Origin: Dyella ginsengisoli LA-4
Lineage (GTDB): Bacteria; Pseudomonadota; Gammaproteobacteria; Xanthomonadales; Rhodanobacteraceae
DNA: 64,000 nucleotides
Reading direction: 5' to 3'
Assembly: GCF_000334915.1 (NCBI RefSeq)
Contig: NZ_AMSF01000002.1
Location: forward strand, 1 to 64,000
The notes beneath the pieces were generated by a model. The model was not told the origin of the DNA, searched no databases, and was given only the letters and a program-made list of their open reading frames with translations. Of the stretch, positions 15,635-23,996 are shown piece by piece (the first letter of the stretch is position 1; each line of letters opens with the position of its first letter). The translations under genes and the position numbers were made by a program.

Positions 15635-17434
15635 ATGTCCCCTCGCCGCCTTCCCCGTCCGCTCCGACTGACCGCCGCCGTGCTTGCTACGGCCCTGTCG
15701 CTGTGGGCGACGTGGGCCACGGCCGCGATCACCGATGTCGGGCTCTTCCTGGACCAGACCGAGAACATCCGGCTGAGCGACCATTCGCGCTTCGTGCAGA
15801 AGCTCGCGCAGATCCATCGGGAAGCGCCGGCGATGACCTCGTCGCAGCAGTGGCGGTTGCGCTATCTGGACGGCTGGGAGTCTTCGTACGAGGGGGACTA
15901 CGCCAAGGCGGAAAATCGCTTGCAGGATGTAAGCGACCACTCTGGTGACGCCAACCTTGCCGCGAAGGCCTTGGCGCTGCTGATGAGTATCCAGGTCATC
16001 AACCAGCACTACGACAAGGCCTACGAATTGGCCAGCAATATGGTGACGCGGCTACCCAAAATCACTGACCCACTGGCGCGCTTCCTCGTTCTGGAGAATC
16101 TGGCGCAGGTCTATAACTTCGCTGGTCAGCCCAACCTAGCCGCGCATTACGCGCGAATGATGCGAGACACGATTCCGCCCGGAGAGAGCGAGTGCTTGCC
16201 GGGAGTGTCACTGGTAGTCGCCGAGGAGACCGCGAAACGCTTGTCGTCGTCCAGCCCCAGCCTCGAGAACGCCATCGCGACGTGCAACGCCGCTAAACAA
16301 CCGGTACTCGTGGACCTGCTGCAGCTTGTCAAGGGAGATATGTTGCTCGGAGAGCATCTCCCCAACAAAGTACTGCCACTACTGAACAGCATTCGTCCAA
16401 CCATCGAGAGCGTGGGTCTTTACCCGCACAGACTCTCCTGGCACGTACAGCAGGCCCAGGCTTACCTTGCCCTCGGAGAGGATGCTGCAGCCGAGAACGC
16501 CGCAAGGGCGGCTATCGCAATGAAGACACCTGGCGACGTTGGCGAGCATCTCGCCGACGCCTACCACGTGCTTTACGAGATCGAGAAAAAGCGCGGCCAC
16601 GGCATGGCCGCGCTGGAGAACTACGAGCATTACGTCAAGCAGAACACGAGCTACCTCAACGACGTGTCCGCGCGTGCTCTCGCCTACCAGCGCGTGCAGC
16701 AGAACCTGCTCGCCCAGAAAATGCAGAACGATGCGCTGGAGCGGCAGAACCAGGTCCTGCGCCTGGAGCGGTCGCTGACTGAACAGGCGGCGCACACCAC
16801 CCGGCTCTATGCCGTACTGCTGCTCGGGCTGCTGACCCTCCTGGTGCTCTGGCTGCTGCGGGTCAAGCGGCTGCAGCTGCGCTTCCGCGAGATGGCGCGC
16901 CGGGACGGACTCACCGGCATCCTCAACCACCAGCACTTCATGCAGGAAGCCGAGACCCTGGTGGCCGAACAAGCGAAGCGATCTGGCAACGTGGCGCTGG
17001 CGCTGATCGACCTGGACCATTTCAAGCAGATCAACGACGTCCACGGCCACGTGACCGGCGATCTGGCGCTGCGCCACATCGTGTCGGTGGTGCAAGCCTG
17101 GCTGCGCCCCGGCGATCTTTTCGGTCGCCTGGGTGGCGAGGAATTCGGCCTGCTGCTGAGCGGCTGCGCACACGACGAATGCGTCGCCCTGGCCGAGCAT
17201 GTCCGCGAGGCCGTAGCGGCGACGCCGCTCCGTCTGGACGGCGAGCCGATCGTCGTCACCGCGAGCATCGGCATGGCGTTTGCCGAAGATGTGGGTTTCG
17301 ACCTGTCCCGGCTGTTCCACCACGCCGACGCCACGCTCTACGCGGCGAAGCGGGCTGGCCGCAACCGCGTCATGACCGAGCTCACCGACGAGGATCTGCT
17401 CGGCCGCTCGGTGCGCGACCCCCGTCCCGCCTGA
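15635..17434 (+). CDS. TPR-sensor diguanylate cyclase, second tandem paralogue
   Basis: This is the 599-residue paralogue of the preceding gene, with the same layout. A signal peptide ends near residue 33 (WATWATAA), a periplasmic TPR-like sensor opens with GLFLDQTENIRLSDHSRFVQ, one membrane helix is LYAVLLLGLLTLLVLWLL, and the GGDEF domain has GGEEF and the I-site RPGD. The match to its twin is near-identical around DGLTGILNHQHFM and DHFKQIND but looser in the sensor, so the two probably read different signals. It converges with the next gene, with only 6 bases between the stops. The 285 bases before its start hold no gene. Confidence 0.9.
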   Translation: MSPRRLPRPLRLTAAVLATALSLWATWATAAITDVGLFLDQTENIRLSDHSRFVQKLAQIHREAPAMTSSQQWRLRYLDGWESSYEGDYAKAENRLQDVSDHSGDANLAAKALALLMSIQVINQHYDKAYELASNMVTRLPKITDPLARFLVLENLAQVYNFAGQPNLAAHYARMMRDTIPPGESECLPGVSLVVAEETAKRLSSSSPSLENAIATCNAAKQPVLVDLLQLVKGDMLLGEHLPNKVLPLLNSIRPTIESVGLYPHRLSWHVQQAQAYLALGEDAAAENAARAAIAMKTPGDVGEHLADAYHVLYEIEKKRGHGMAALENYEHYVKQNTSYLNDVSARALAYQRVQQNLLAQKMQNDALERQNQVLRLERSLTEQAAHTTRLYAVLLLGLLTLLVLWLLRVKRLQLRFREMARRDGLTGILNHQHFMQEAETLVAEQAKRSGNVALALIDLDHFKQINDVHGHVTGDLALRHIVSVVQAWLRPGDLFGRLGGEEFGLLLSGCAHDECVALAEHVREAVAATPLRLDGEPIVVTASIGMAFAEDVGFDLSRLFHHADATLYAAKRAGRNRVMTELTDEDLLGRSVRDPRPA

Positions 17435-17440
17435 ATCCGC

Positions 17441-18595
17441 CTAAAGGTGCCTGCGCACCGTACCCGGCACCCGCTGCGCCATCATCGTTTCGTCAGCCGC
17501 CACGGCATGGTTGCGACCGCGCTGCTTGGCCACGTACAGCGCCGCGTCCGCCCGCGCGAACAGTTCGTCGAGCTGGTAGCCCTGGTCCGGGTCGGCCTGG
17601 GCCACACCCAGGCTGAGCGTCAAGCCAGGAACCGGCGGGTCGGCGTGCGGAGCGCGTGCGGCAACCGCCAGGCGCAGGGTCTCGGCCAGCGCGAGCGTGC
17701 GCGCGGCATCCTGGCCCGGGCTGGCGATCATGAATTCGTCGCCGCCGAAGCGACCGAACAGATCGTCGCTGACCAGGTGCTCCCGCACCACGCCGACCAC
17801 CAGCGCCAGCGCCGCGTCACCCACCAGGTGGCCGTGGCGGTCGTTGATCTGCTTGAAGTGATCCAGGTCGAACACGATCAGGCTGAGCGGCTGACCGTAC
17901 TTGGACAAGTGGTCGATCCGGTCACGCAACTCGGCGCCGAACGCCTGCCGGTTGAGCGTGCCGGTGAGCGGATCGTGCATCGACAGGTGCTGCAGCTTCT
18001 CCGACTTGCGCTGCAGGTGGCTGTGGGCCGACTTCAGCACGCGCTGCTGGCGCGCCAGCCGCTCGGTTTCCGCTTTCAGCCGCTGGCTGTGGCGCCAGGC
18101 TGTCCACCAGGCAGCGGCCAGCGCGGCGAGCAGCACCAGCCAGGGCCAGGTCGGCGCCTTGCGGGACTCCGGCGGCGAGCCGGGAGCGGCGCCCGCTTCC
18201 GCCGGCAAGGCGCCCGCCACGCGGGTCGGCATCGGCGCCGAAGCGGCCGGGTTTGGCATGGACGCCGCCGGCGCGGGTGCCACCCGCAGTGCCGTCGTCG
18301 GGGGCTGCGGCTGCGAACCGGCGGCGCGAACGGGATCGCTCGCCACGCGTTCGGGAGCGGGCGCCGTCACGATGGGCACCGTGGCGGGCAACGTCGCCGG
18401 TGCACGCCCTGCCTCCGGTGGCGGTGGCGGCGGGAATCGACGCGGTGGAGGCATGCCGGGCGGGGGTGGTGGAGGCGGCGGACGCATCCCGCGCGGTGGC
18501 GGAAAACGAGCCGGCTCCCGCTGCTGCCCGTGCGCAGGCATCATGCCGGCACAAGCCAACACGGCGGCCACCAGCAAGCCAGCCTGTCGATGCAT
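17441..18595 (-). CDS. Proline-rich membrane diguanylate cyclase
   Basis: This 384-residue protein has a signal sequence ending MPAHG (about residue 23), then a strongly proline-rich segment (about 30-65, runs of up to eight Pro) and an Ala/Pro linker to about 150. One membrane helix (WPWLVLLAALAAAWWTAW) precedes a coiled coil and a GGDEF domain with intact FGGDEF. The RxxD inhibitory site is replaced by VSDD, so product feedback is probably lost. There is no folded periplasmic sensor; the Pro-rich arm may reach the cell wall. The start at 18595 is chosen because the upstream extension to 18793 has no signal and reads as random arginine-rich sequence. Confidence 0.88.
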   Translation of the reverse strand: MHRQAGLLVAAVLACAGMMPAHGQQREPARFPPPRGMRPPPPPPPPGMPPPRRFPPPPPPEAGRAPATLPATVPIVTAPAPERVASDPVRAAGSQPQPPTTALRVAPAPAASMPNPAASAPMPTRVAGALPAEAGAAPGSPPESRKAPTWPWLVLLAALAAAWWTAWRHSQRLKAETERLARQQRVLKSAHSHLQRKSEKLQHLSMHDPLTGTLNRQAFGAELRDRIDHLSKYGQPLSLIVFDLDHFKQINDRHGHLVGDAALALVVGVVREHLVSDDLFGRFGGDEFMIASPGQDAARTLALAETLRLAVAARAPHADPPVPGLTLSLGVAQADPDQGYQLDELFARADAALYVAKQRGRNHAVAADETMMAQRVPGTVRRHL

Positions 18596-18659
18596 TCCCC
18601 TGGACTCCCCTGTAGATCCGACCCACTTTAGCGGGAGCCAGCGGGAGCCGCCATGCGGC

Positions 18660-19466
18660 TCAGTGCACCCGGGTCGATCCTGCCAGGACCCTGCCGATCG
18701 CCCCGAGCGCCAGCGGTGCCATGATCGCGTAGCCAGCCGGCGTCGGATGCACGCCATCGGCTGCAAGCCGGCGATCCAGTCCGCCCTGTGCATTGGCCAG
18801 CGCGTCGTAATAGTCGAGGTAGACCGCGCCCTGCGCCTTCGCGTAGTCCTTCAGCCAGGCATTCAGTGCGCGGATCCGACCCGCCGGCTGCAATCCCGGG
18901 TGCCAGGGGTAGTCGGCGGTCGGCAGCACCGAAGCGAGAATCACGCGTATGCCATGGGCTCGGGCCAGCTCGGTCATTGAGCGAAAGTTGTCCTCGATCA
19001 TCGGCAAGGTGGCCAGTCCGGTGTTGCCGGCGATGTCGTTGGTGCCGGCCAGGATCACCACGGCGGCCGGGTGCAGGTCGATCACGTCCTGCCGGAAGCG
19101 CACCACCATCTGCGCGGTGGTCTGGCCGGAAATCCCACGGTTGACGAACGGCTTGCCGGGGAAGAACGTCGTGCCGGGCGCACGCCCCCACGCGTCGGTG
19201 ATCGAATCACCATAGAACACCACGCGCTGCTCGCCGGGCTTCGGCGCGCCCAGCCTCCGGTTGTCCGCGCGGTAGCGCTCCAGCTGCGGCCAGTCGGCCA
19301 GCAGGTGCTGCATCGAGGCGATCTGCGCCAGGTCCAGCGACGACGCAGGCGCGGTGTAGAGCGGATTGATCGCCTGTGGCGTGCCTTCCTTTCCGCCGGA
19401 TGCCAAGGCATTCCATGACAGGGCCAGCACCAGCAGGCCCGCGACCACAGGCAACACTCGAAACAT
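18660..19466 (-). CDS. Exported SGNH/GDSL-type hydrolase
   Basis: The 268-residue protein has a signal peptide (MFRVLPVVAGLLVLALSWNA, residues 1-20). The SGNH blocks are present in order: nucleophile VFYGDSITDAWG, the Gly block GISGQTT, LAGTNDIAGN, and the catalytic DGVHPTPAGY near the C-terminus. It resembles secreted acetyl-esterases and lysophospholipase-like enzymes that remove acyl groups from lipids or polysaccharides. The start at 19466 is chosen to place the signal peptide at the N-terminus. It lies 66 bases downstream of the pilin-like gene on the same strand. Confidence 0.88.
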   Translation of the reverse strand: MFRVLPVVAGLLVLALSWNALASGGKEGTPQAINPLYTAPASSLDLAQIASMQHLLADWPQLERYRADNRRLGAPKPGEQRVVFYGDSITDAWGRAPGTTFFPGKPFVNRGISGQTTAQMVVRFRQDVIDLHPAAVVILAGTNDIAGNTGLATLPMIEDNFRSMTELARAHGIRVILASVLPTADYPWHPGLQPAGRIRALNAWLKDYAKAQGAVYLDYYDALANAQGGLDRRLAADGVHPTPAGYAIMAPLALGAIGRVLAGSTRVH

Positions 19467-19532
19467 CCGGACAACTCCACGACAGACCGATTCGGCACAC
19501 GGTAGCGCAATGCGCCGCGGCACCCGAATGGA

Positions 19533-19898
19533 TCAGTTGTAGGTCTGCACGACCAGCAGCGGTCGCTGCCCCGTGGATGAGGCGGATGCAGCCTGGTCGC
19601 CGAATTGCCGGAGCACCGGCAGTGACTCGTGGTCGTTCAGGCGGATCACCTCGCGGCGGTAGGTCGAGGGGTTGGCCGCGTCCCCTCCACCGCCGTCGGC
19701 AACCGGTGCTCCGCACGAGTAGACCCGGACCGGGCCGCCTACCTCACCGGGCAGGCGCGTTGCCGCACCCGTATCGCAGGTGGGCGTCACCACCGCGCCG
19801 GAGAACTGGATCAGTCCCTCGCCCGCCCACGCCAGGCTCATGCCGATGGCGACGAGCTCGAGCACGACGGCAAACGCACCACGCCATTCATTCCGCAT
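19533..19898 (-). CDS. Orphan fimbrial-subunit-like exported protein
   Basis: This 121-residue protein has a signal peptide (MRNEWRGAFAVVLELVAIGMSLAWA). The mature N-terminus GEGLIQFSGAVVTPTCD is the hallmark of type 1 pilin subunits (donor strand plus first Cys), with a partner Cys in VYSCGAP. The C-terminus LLVVQTYN resembles the aromatic-ended final strand of chaperone/usher pilins. At 95 mature residues it is shorter than most pilins, and no chaperone or usher gene lies in the window. A perfect CRP/Clp site sits about 140 bases upstream. Confidence 0.6.
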   Translation of the reverse strand: MRNEWRGAFAVVLELVAIGMSLAWAGEGLIQFSGAVVTPTCDTGAATRLPGEVGGPVRVYSCGAPVADGGGGDAANPSTYRREVIRLNDHESLPVLRQFGDQAASASSTGQRPLLVVQTYN

Positions 19899-20029
19899 GA
19901 CCGCACCTCCCAGGTGTGTCGCGGGAGCCTCACCGCACTCCCGCACCCGATGTCTTCCCTATCGGATGGCCACTCTGCCCCAGCGGGACAGGCGGCAGCT
20001 GATTCATGTCAACTGCCGCCGAACAACAG

Positions 20030-20045
20030 TGTGATGTAAATCACA
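20030..20045 (-). promoter_or_regulatory. Perfect CRP/Clp-type operator upstream of the pilin-like gene
   Basis: TGTGA-TGTAAA-TCACA matches the CRP consensus TGTGA-N6-TCACA exactly. On the minus strand a TTGACA lies at 20012-20007, placing the site centre near -61 of the implied start, the classical class I activator position. The matching -10 is poor, as is common at activator-dependent promoters. Xanthomonad Clp recognises the same consensus and responds to c-di-GMP. Confidence 0.7.
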
Positions 20046-20062
20046 TTATCGAAGCGTGACGC

Positions 20063-22015
20063 CTATTTCCGCGCCGCGATGATCTGGTCAAGGTAGTCCG
20101 GAGTACCTTCGATCCGCTCCAGGTGGGGGTATTGCAGGCCGCCATGGTAGTCGACCGCCACATGCCGGTAGCCGCCCTGGTACTTCAACAGCAGGTCGAT
20201 CGGTGTCTGGTTGCCCTTGGCCGCGCTGATCGCCTGTTTGAGCACGTCCTTGGAGTAGTCCTGCCCGTTCACCGCCACGATGGTCGCACCGGTGCTCACC
20301 CCCGCCTTGAACGCCGGGCCTCCCCAGCGCACATCGTTGACCAGGCCCTTGTCCGCCATGGTCAGGCCGATCGACCAGGTGAAGTTGTACAGGTGCCGCG
20401 GCGACTCCGGACGGCTGTCGTACTGCTTCTCGTACGGGCTTTCCTGCTCGGTGTAGACCAGCTTCCAGCCGGTGCCCGCCAGCCCGTCCAGCAGCGGCGG
20501 ATCCAGCGTGTCCACGCGCTGGCGCAGGAACGAGGCCCAGTCGTACTTGGCCACGCCGTCGAGCGCGGCGACCACGTCGTCGAAGGTGTAGGTCTTCGTC
20601 ACGTAGCTGCCGTTGTCGACGCCGAAGAACGCCCTGGCGAAATCATCCAGCGACTTGTGGTCGTGGGTGAGCGCGCGCAGCTTGGCGTCCACGGCGAGCC
20701 ACACCATCTGGCCGGCGCTGTAGTACTCCTCGCTCATCTGCCAGCTGCGGTACGGCAGCGCGGCGCGGCGTGCCGCGGTCGGGTCGTTGGTGGTGTCCTC
20801 CAGCGTGCGCCACTGGAAGCCCTCGCGGTTGCGGTCGTAGTTAGCGGCCACCATCGCGAGCGCGTCGCGGAACTGCTCCGGCGTCCACATGCCGGCGCGC
20901 GCGGTCAGCACGAAGCCCCAGTACTGGGTCTGGCCCTCGTACACCCACAGCAGCGAGTCGCCCATCGGCACGTTGAAGTTGGGCGTCCACAGGTCCGCGC
21001 CGCGGCGGAACTTGCCGTTCCACGAGTGGGTGTACTCGTGCGCGAGCAGGTCGCGCCCCGGCGCCGCGTCGTCCCACGCGGTGAAGTAGTCCGCGCCCAG
21101 GCCGTTCTCGCTGGACTGGTGATGCTCCAGGCCGTTGCCGCCCAGCTCGTCGGACAGCGAGAACAGGAAGTCGTAGTGGTCGTAGTGGTGCGAGCCGAAC
21201 AGCTTCGTCGCCTGCACCGCCAGGTTGCGGTGCACCTGCACCTGGTGCGGCGTCATCGCCAGGTATTTCGGCGCGTCTGCGACGATGTCCAGGTGCACCG
21301 GCGCCCCGCCCGGCGGGGTCAGGTCCACCCGCTTGAAGTACCTGCCGGCGTAGATCGGCGAGTCCACCAGGTTGTTGAAGGTGACCGGCTTGAAGGTGGT
21401 GGTGCCGCCGGACTGCGAGGCGGTTTCCAGCGCGCTGCCGAACTGCCAGCCGGCGGGCAGGCTGACGCTGGGCGCGAAGGTGATCCGGCGCGAGTAGTGG
21501 CCGGCCGGGTACAGCGCCACCTTGTTCCATTCCAGGTCGAGCATGCGGTCGGTCATCTCGAAGCCGCCGCTGCGATCGGACAGGTACTGGAACGTCACGT
21601 CGAGGCTGGACACGCCCTCGGGCACGTCGAGATGGAAGGCGTAGACGTCGTACTTGTCGCGCGTCCACTTCAGCGGCTTGCCGCTGGCCTCGATGCGCAG
21701 TCCGGCGAGCATGGCGACCGGACCGGTCGGCGAGTGGTCGCCGGGGATCCACTGCGGATACAGCAGCGTGAACGGACCGGGCTTCACCGGCACGGTCTCG
21801 TGCACGCGGTAGATGCCCTGGCGGGTGTCGCTGGCATCGACGTGGATGGCCACCGTGCCCGGATACGGCACGTCCTGCGGCGCCGGCACCTTGCCGCTGC
21901 GCGATTCCTGGGCGCTGGCGACCGCGCTGCCCAGGACCAGTGCGACAGCCACTGCGACTCGCGAAAACTTGCGGCTCGCGGCGAGCGGCGAACCGTTGGC
22001 GGGAAGGGAGAACAT
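20063..22015 (-). CDS. M61 family aminopeptidase with PDZ domain
   Basis: This 650-residue zinc aminopeptidase is exported by a signal peptide (VAVAVALVLGSAVASAQ, about residues 20-36). The N-terminal beta domain (YRVHETVPVKPGPFTLLYPQ) leads to a thermolysin-like core with HEYTHSWNGKFRR (H-E-x-x-H plus W-N-G-K), the M61 hallmark. A C-terminal PDZ domain follows (NDVRWGGPAFKAGVSTGATI). Family enzymes release N-terminal Gly or Ala in the periplasm. The start at 22015 is preferred over 22198, whose extension is arginine-rich and unlike a leader. Confidence 0.93.
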   Translation of the reverse strand: MFSLPANGSPLAASRKFSRVAVAVALVLGSAVASAQESRSGKVPAPQDVPYPGTVAIHVDASDTRQGIYRVHETVPVKPGPFTLLYPQWIPGDHSPTGPVAMLAGLRIEASGKPLKWTRDKYDVYAFHLDVPEGVSSLDVTFQYLSDRSGGFEMTDRMLDLEWNKVALYPAGHYSRRITFAPSVSLPAGWQFGSALETASQSGGTTTFKPVTFNNLVDSPIYAGRYFKRVDLTPPGGAPVHLDIVADAPKYLAMTPHQVQVHRNLAVQATKLFGSHHYDHYDFLFSLSDELGGNGLEHHQSSENGLGADYFTAWDDAAPGRDLLAHEYTHSWNGKFRRGADLWTPNFNVPMGDSLLWVYEGQTQYWGFVLTARAGMWTPEQFRDALAMVAANYDRNREGFQWRTLEDTTNDPTAARRAALPYRSWQMSEEYYSAGQMVWLAVDAKLRALTHDHKSLDDFARAFFGVDNGSYVTKTYTFDDVVAALDGVAKYDWASFLRQRVDTLDPPLLDGLAGTGWKLVYTEQESPYEKQYDSRPESPRHLYNFTWSIGLTMADKGLVNDVRWGGPAFKAGVSTGATIVAVNGQDYSKDVLKQAISAAKGNQTPIDLLLKYQGGYRHVAVDYHGGLQYPHLERIEGTPDYLDQIIAARK

Positions 22016-22198
22016 GGGCGGCTCCAGCAGCGGTGGTAAACCTTGGAACTTAGCACCAGCCAGCACGCGATGGGCCGTGCCGGAAGCCATCCGACGATGG
22101 CTTCGCCCGGATCCGACTGCCATGCCCCGCCGTCGACGCCTGCGAGTGACACGCCACGGCGGGCACTCACGCGGGAGCCGTCGACGGCGACATCGCAA

Positions 22199-23017
22199 CT
22201 AGCCAAGCACCTCGGCGAAGGCGCTGTCGGCTTCCAGCGCCTTTGGCAGCAGCTTGAACACGGCATCCAGCTGCACGCCCGCCATCAGTGGGCCATCGGC
22301 CGCCTGGCGCGCTTCGTCGCCGATGCCACCGCAGGCATCCAGCGCATCGGCGATGTGTACGGCCTGCGCCACCAACAGCGGCATCACCGATCCCGCCGGA
22401 GCCTGCATCGGCCGTGCCTGATAGGCGATCGCGTCCTGGATCAGGCGCGGCAGATTCCAGCGCCGTGCGAGCTCCGCTCCGACCTCCGGGAAGCCGAACC
22501 CCAGCTGCAACGTCTCATCCGCGGCATGGGCCGTGGACGATGTGGTCGGCTGCAGCATCTTCGCGTACTCCGGCGCAGCCGTCTGGATCAGCAGCTCGCC
22601 GAGGTTGTGCATCATGCCGCAGGTGAACGCGGCCTCAGCATCGATGCCGCGCTGCCGGGCCAGCAGACGACCGATGCTGGCGACTTCGAAACTGTGTCGC
22701 CAGAAGCGCTTCAGGTCGAAGCTGCCGCCGGGGCGAAAGACGCCGGTGACCGCCGAGGCGAGCACCAGCGTGCGCAGCATGTTGAAGCCCAGGCGCAGCG
22801 CCGCGTCGGACACATGCGTGCAGTCGCGGGCCCCGTGGAAGCGCGCCGAGTTCGCCAGTCGCAGCACCTTGGCGGCAATCACCGGATCGCGCTCGATGGT
22901 GTGGGCCAGCTCGTCGATGTTCGTGTCGGGATCGTCGAACTGGCGCAGCAGCTCATGTGCCACCTCGGGGACGGTGGGCATGTCGTGCAGCTTCTCGAAC
23001 AGGTCGTCCAGATTCAT
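22199..23017 (-). CDS. HDOD domain signalling protein
   Basis: The 272-residue cytoplasmic protein consists of an HDOD domain: LFEKLHDMPTVPEVAHELL at the start, TIERDPVIAAKVLRLANSA near residues 48-66, then LGFNMLRTLVLASAV and RHSFEVASIGRLLA. The second half has the MMHNLGELL stretch in place of the metal-binding HD pair. HDOD proteins are non-catalytic relatives of HD phosphodiesterases and serve as output or scaffold modules in c-di-GMP, chemotaxis or type IV pilus control. The start at 23017 is chosen over 23242 by homology to the family N-terminus. Confidence 0.9.
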   Translation of the reverse strand: MNLDDLFEKLHDMPTVPEVAHELLRQFDDPDTNIDELAHTIERDPVIAAKVLRLANSARFHGARDCTHVSDAALRLGFNMLRTLVLASAVTGVFRPGGSFDLKRFWRHSFEVASIGRLLARQRGIDAEAAFTCGMMHNLGELLIQTAAPEYAKMLQPTTSSTAHAADETLQLGFGFPEVGAELARRWNLPRLIQDAIAYQARPMQAPAGSVMPLLVAQAVHIADALDACGGIGDEARQAADGPLMAGVQLDAVFKLLPKALEADSAFAEVLG

Positions 23018-23348
23018 GCGCACCTCGCGCGTCGGATGGAATGCACGCCCGCTTGAACCACCAGCGGCATCGCCGACCGGCGGCCGGCGTGTCGGCTTAT
23101 CGGCATGTTCCGGGGGAAGTGAAGGGTCCATCGCACGATCGAGCCGGTCATCGAGCGTCCCGGCCGTGGCGTCCGCGGGACCGGGTACCCCATGCAACGA
23201 TCCGCACGGGCGAAATGCGGCCCGGCGCGGCGGCTGCGACATACCGCCCTACCCGGCCGAACCGGACATTGACGGCGATCAAGATCCCTCGGCCGCGGCG
23301 CCCCAGGATGACAGGCGTGCCATGTGACATGCCCAACGAGGTCTCCCC
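23018..23348. other. Divergent intergenic region, 331 bases
   Basis: This stretch lies between the HDOD start (minus strand) and the Gln-rich protein start (plus strand). It contains only short GC-rich dyads such as GCCGACcggcggccggcgtGTCGGC, with no convincing gene, RNA or operator. Confidence 0.5.
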
Positions 23349-23897
23349 ATGCGAATGAAACCGACTCTGGTGCTGGGCGCCTGCCTGGCGATCGCCGTCC
23401 CGGCACTGGCCATGGCCGACCAGGCCCGCGGCAATCGCGGCAGCGGCCAACAGGCCGGCCAGGGAACCATGCAGCAGGACCGCCTGCATGACCGTATCCG
23501 CGACCCGGCCCACGACATGGATCGCGACCGTACCCGCGACCGCGACAACCAAATCTACGGCTATTCGCTGATGACCCCGGCCGAGCGCTCGTCCTACCGC
23601 TCGCAGATCATGCAGATGAAGACACTGCAGGAGCGGGAAACCTACCGTCAGCAGCACATGGAACAGATGCAGCAACGTGCCCGCGACCGCGGCGTCACCC
23701 TGCCGGGCATGCAGAGGCAGGGCAATGGCCAGGGTTCGCCGTCGCAGATGCGGCAGCAGAACCAGACGCAGAACCAGACCCAGCAGCAGAACCGGAACCA
23801 GGCGCAGGGTCAGGATCAGAACCGGCAGCAGGAAAAGACCCGCCAGCAGGAGCAGCAGCAGGAGCAGACCCGCAATTCCGAGGGCAACGGCTCCTGA
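23349..23897 (+). CDS. Exported low-complexity Gln/Arg-rich protein
   Basis: The 182-residue protein has a signal peptide ending about ALAMA (residue 22). A basic/acidic middle holds the motif IYGYSLMTPAERSSYRSQIMQ (residues about 69-89) and ERETYRQQHMEQMQQRARDRG, reminiscent of periplasmic helical proteins with LTxxQ-like repeats. The last 60 residues are almost pure Gln/Asn/Arg/Thr/Glu. I know the central motif only as a conserved hypothetical exported family. GAGG precedes the ATG, and a strong terminator follows, so it is a single-gene transcript. Confidence 0.75.
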   Translation: MRMKPTLVLGACLAIAVPALAMADQARGNRGSGQQAGQGTMQQDRLHDRIRDPAHDMDRDRTRDRDNQIYGYSLMTPAERSSYRSQIMQMKTLQERETYRQQHMEQMQQRARDRGVTLPGMQRQGNGQGSPSQMRQQNQTQNQTQQQNRNQAQGQDQNRQQEKTRQQEQQQEQTRNSEGNGS

Positions 23898-23948
23898 AGC
23901 CCACCCGTTCTCCCCGCGTCGCGCCCGTCCCCGGATCGCGACGTGATG

Positions 23949-23974
23949 CGCCCGCGCAACGCGGGCGTTTTTTT
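23949..23974 (+). terminator. Strong Rho-independent terminator
   Basis: A perfect 8-bp stem CGCCCGCG (23949-23956) / CGCGGGCG (23960-23967) with loop CAA is followed by seven T residues (23968-23974). It ends the Gln-rich protein gene and lies just before the convergent CadC-like gene. Confidence 0.9.
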
Positions 23975-23996
23975 GCCCCTCTGCCACCGGTGCCGC

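Noticed and set aside
18421-18500. Repetitive GGCGGTGGC-type DNA resembling a repeat array
   Set aside because: It encodes the proline-rich arm of the GGDEF protein. There is no spacer/repeat structure and hence no CRISPR array.
23740-23880. CAG/AAC-rich short repeats
   Set aside because: These are the Gln/Asn codons of the exported low-complexity protein rather than an intergenic repeat element.
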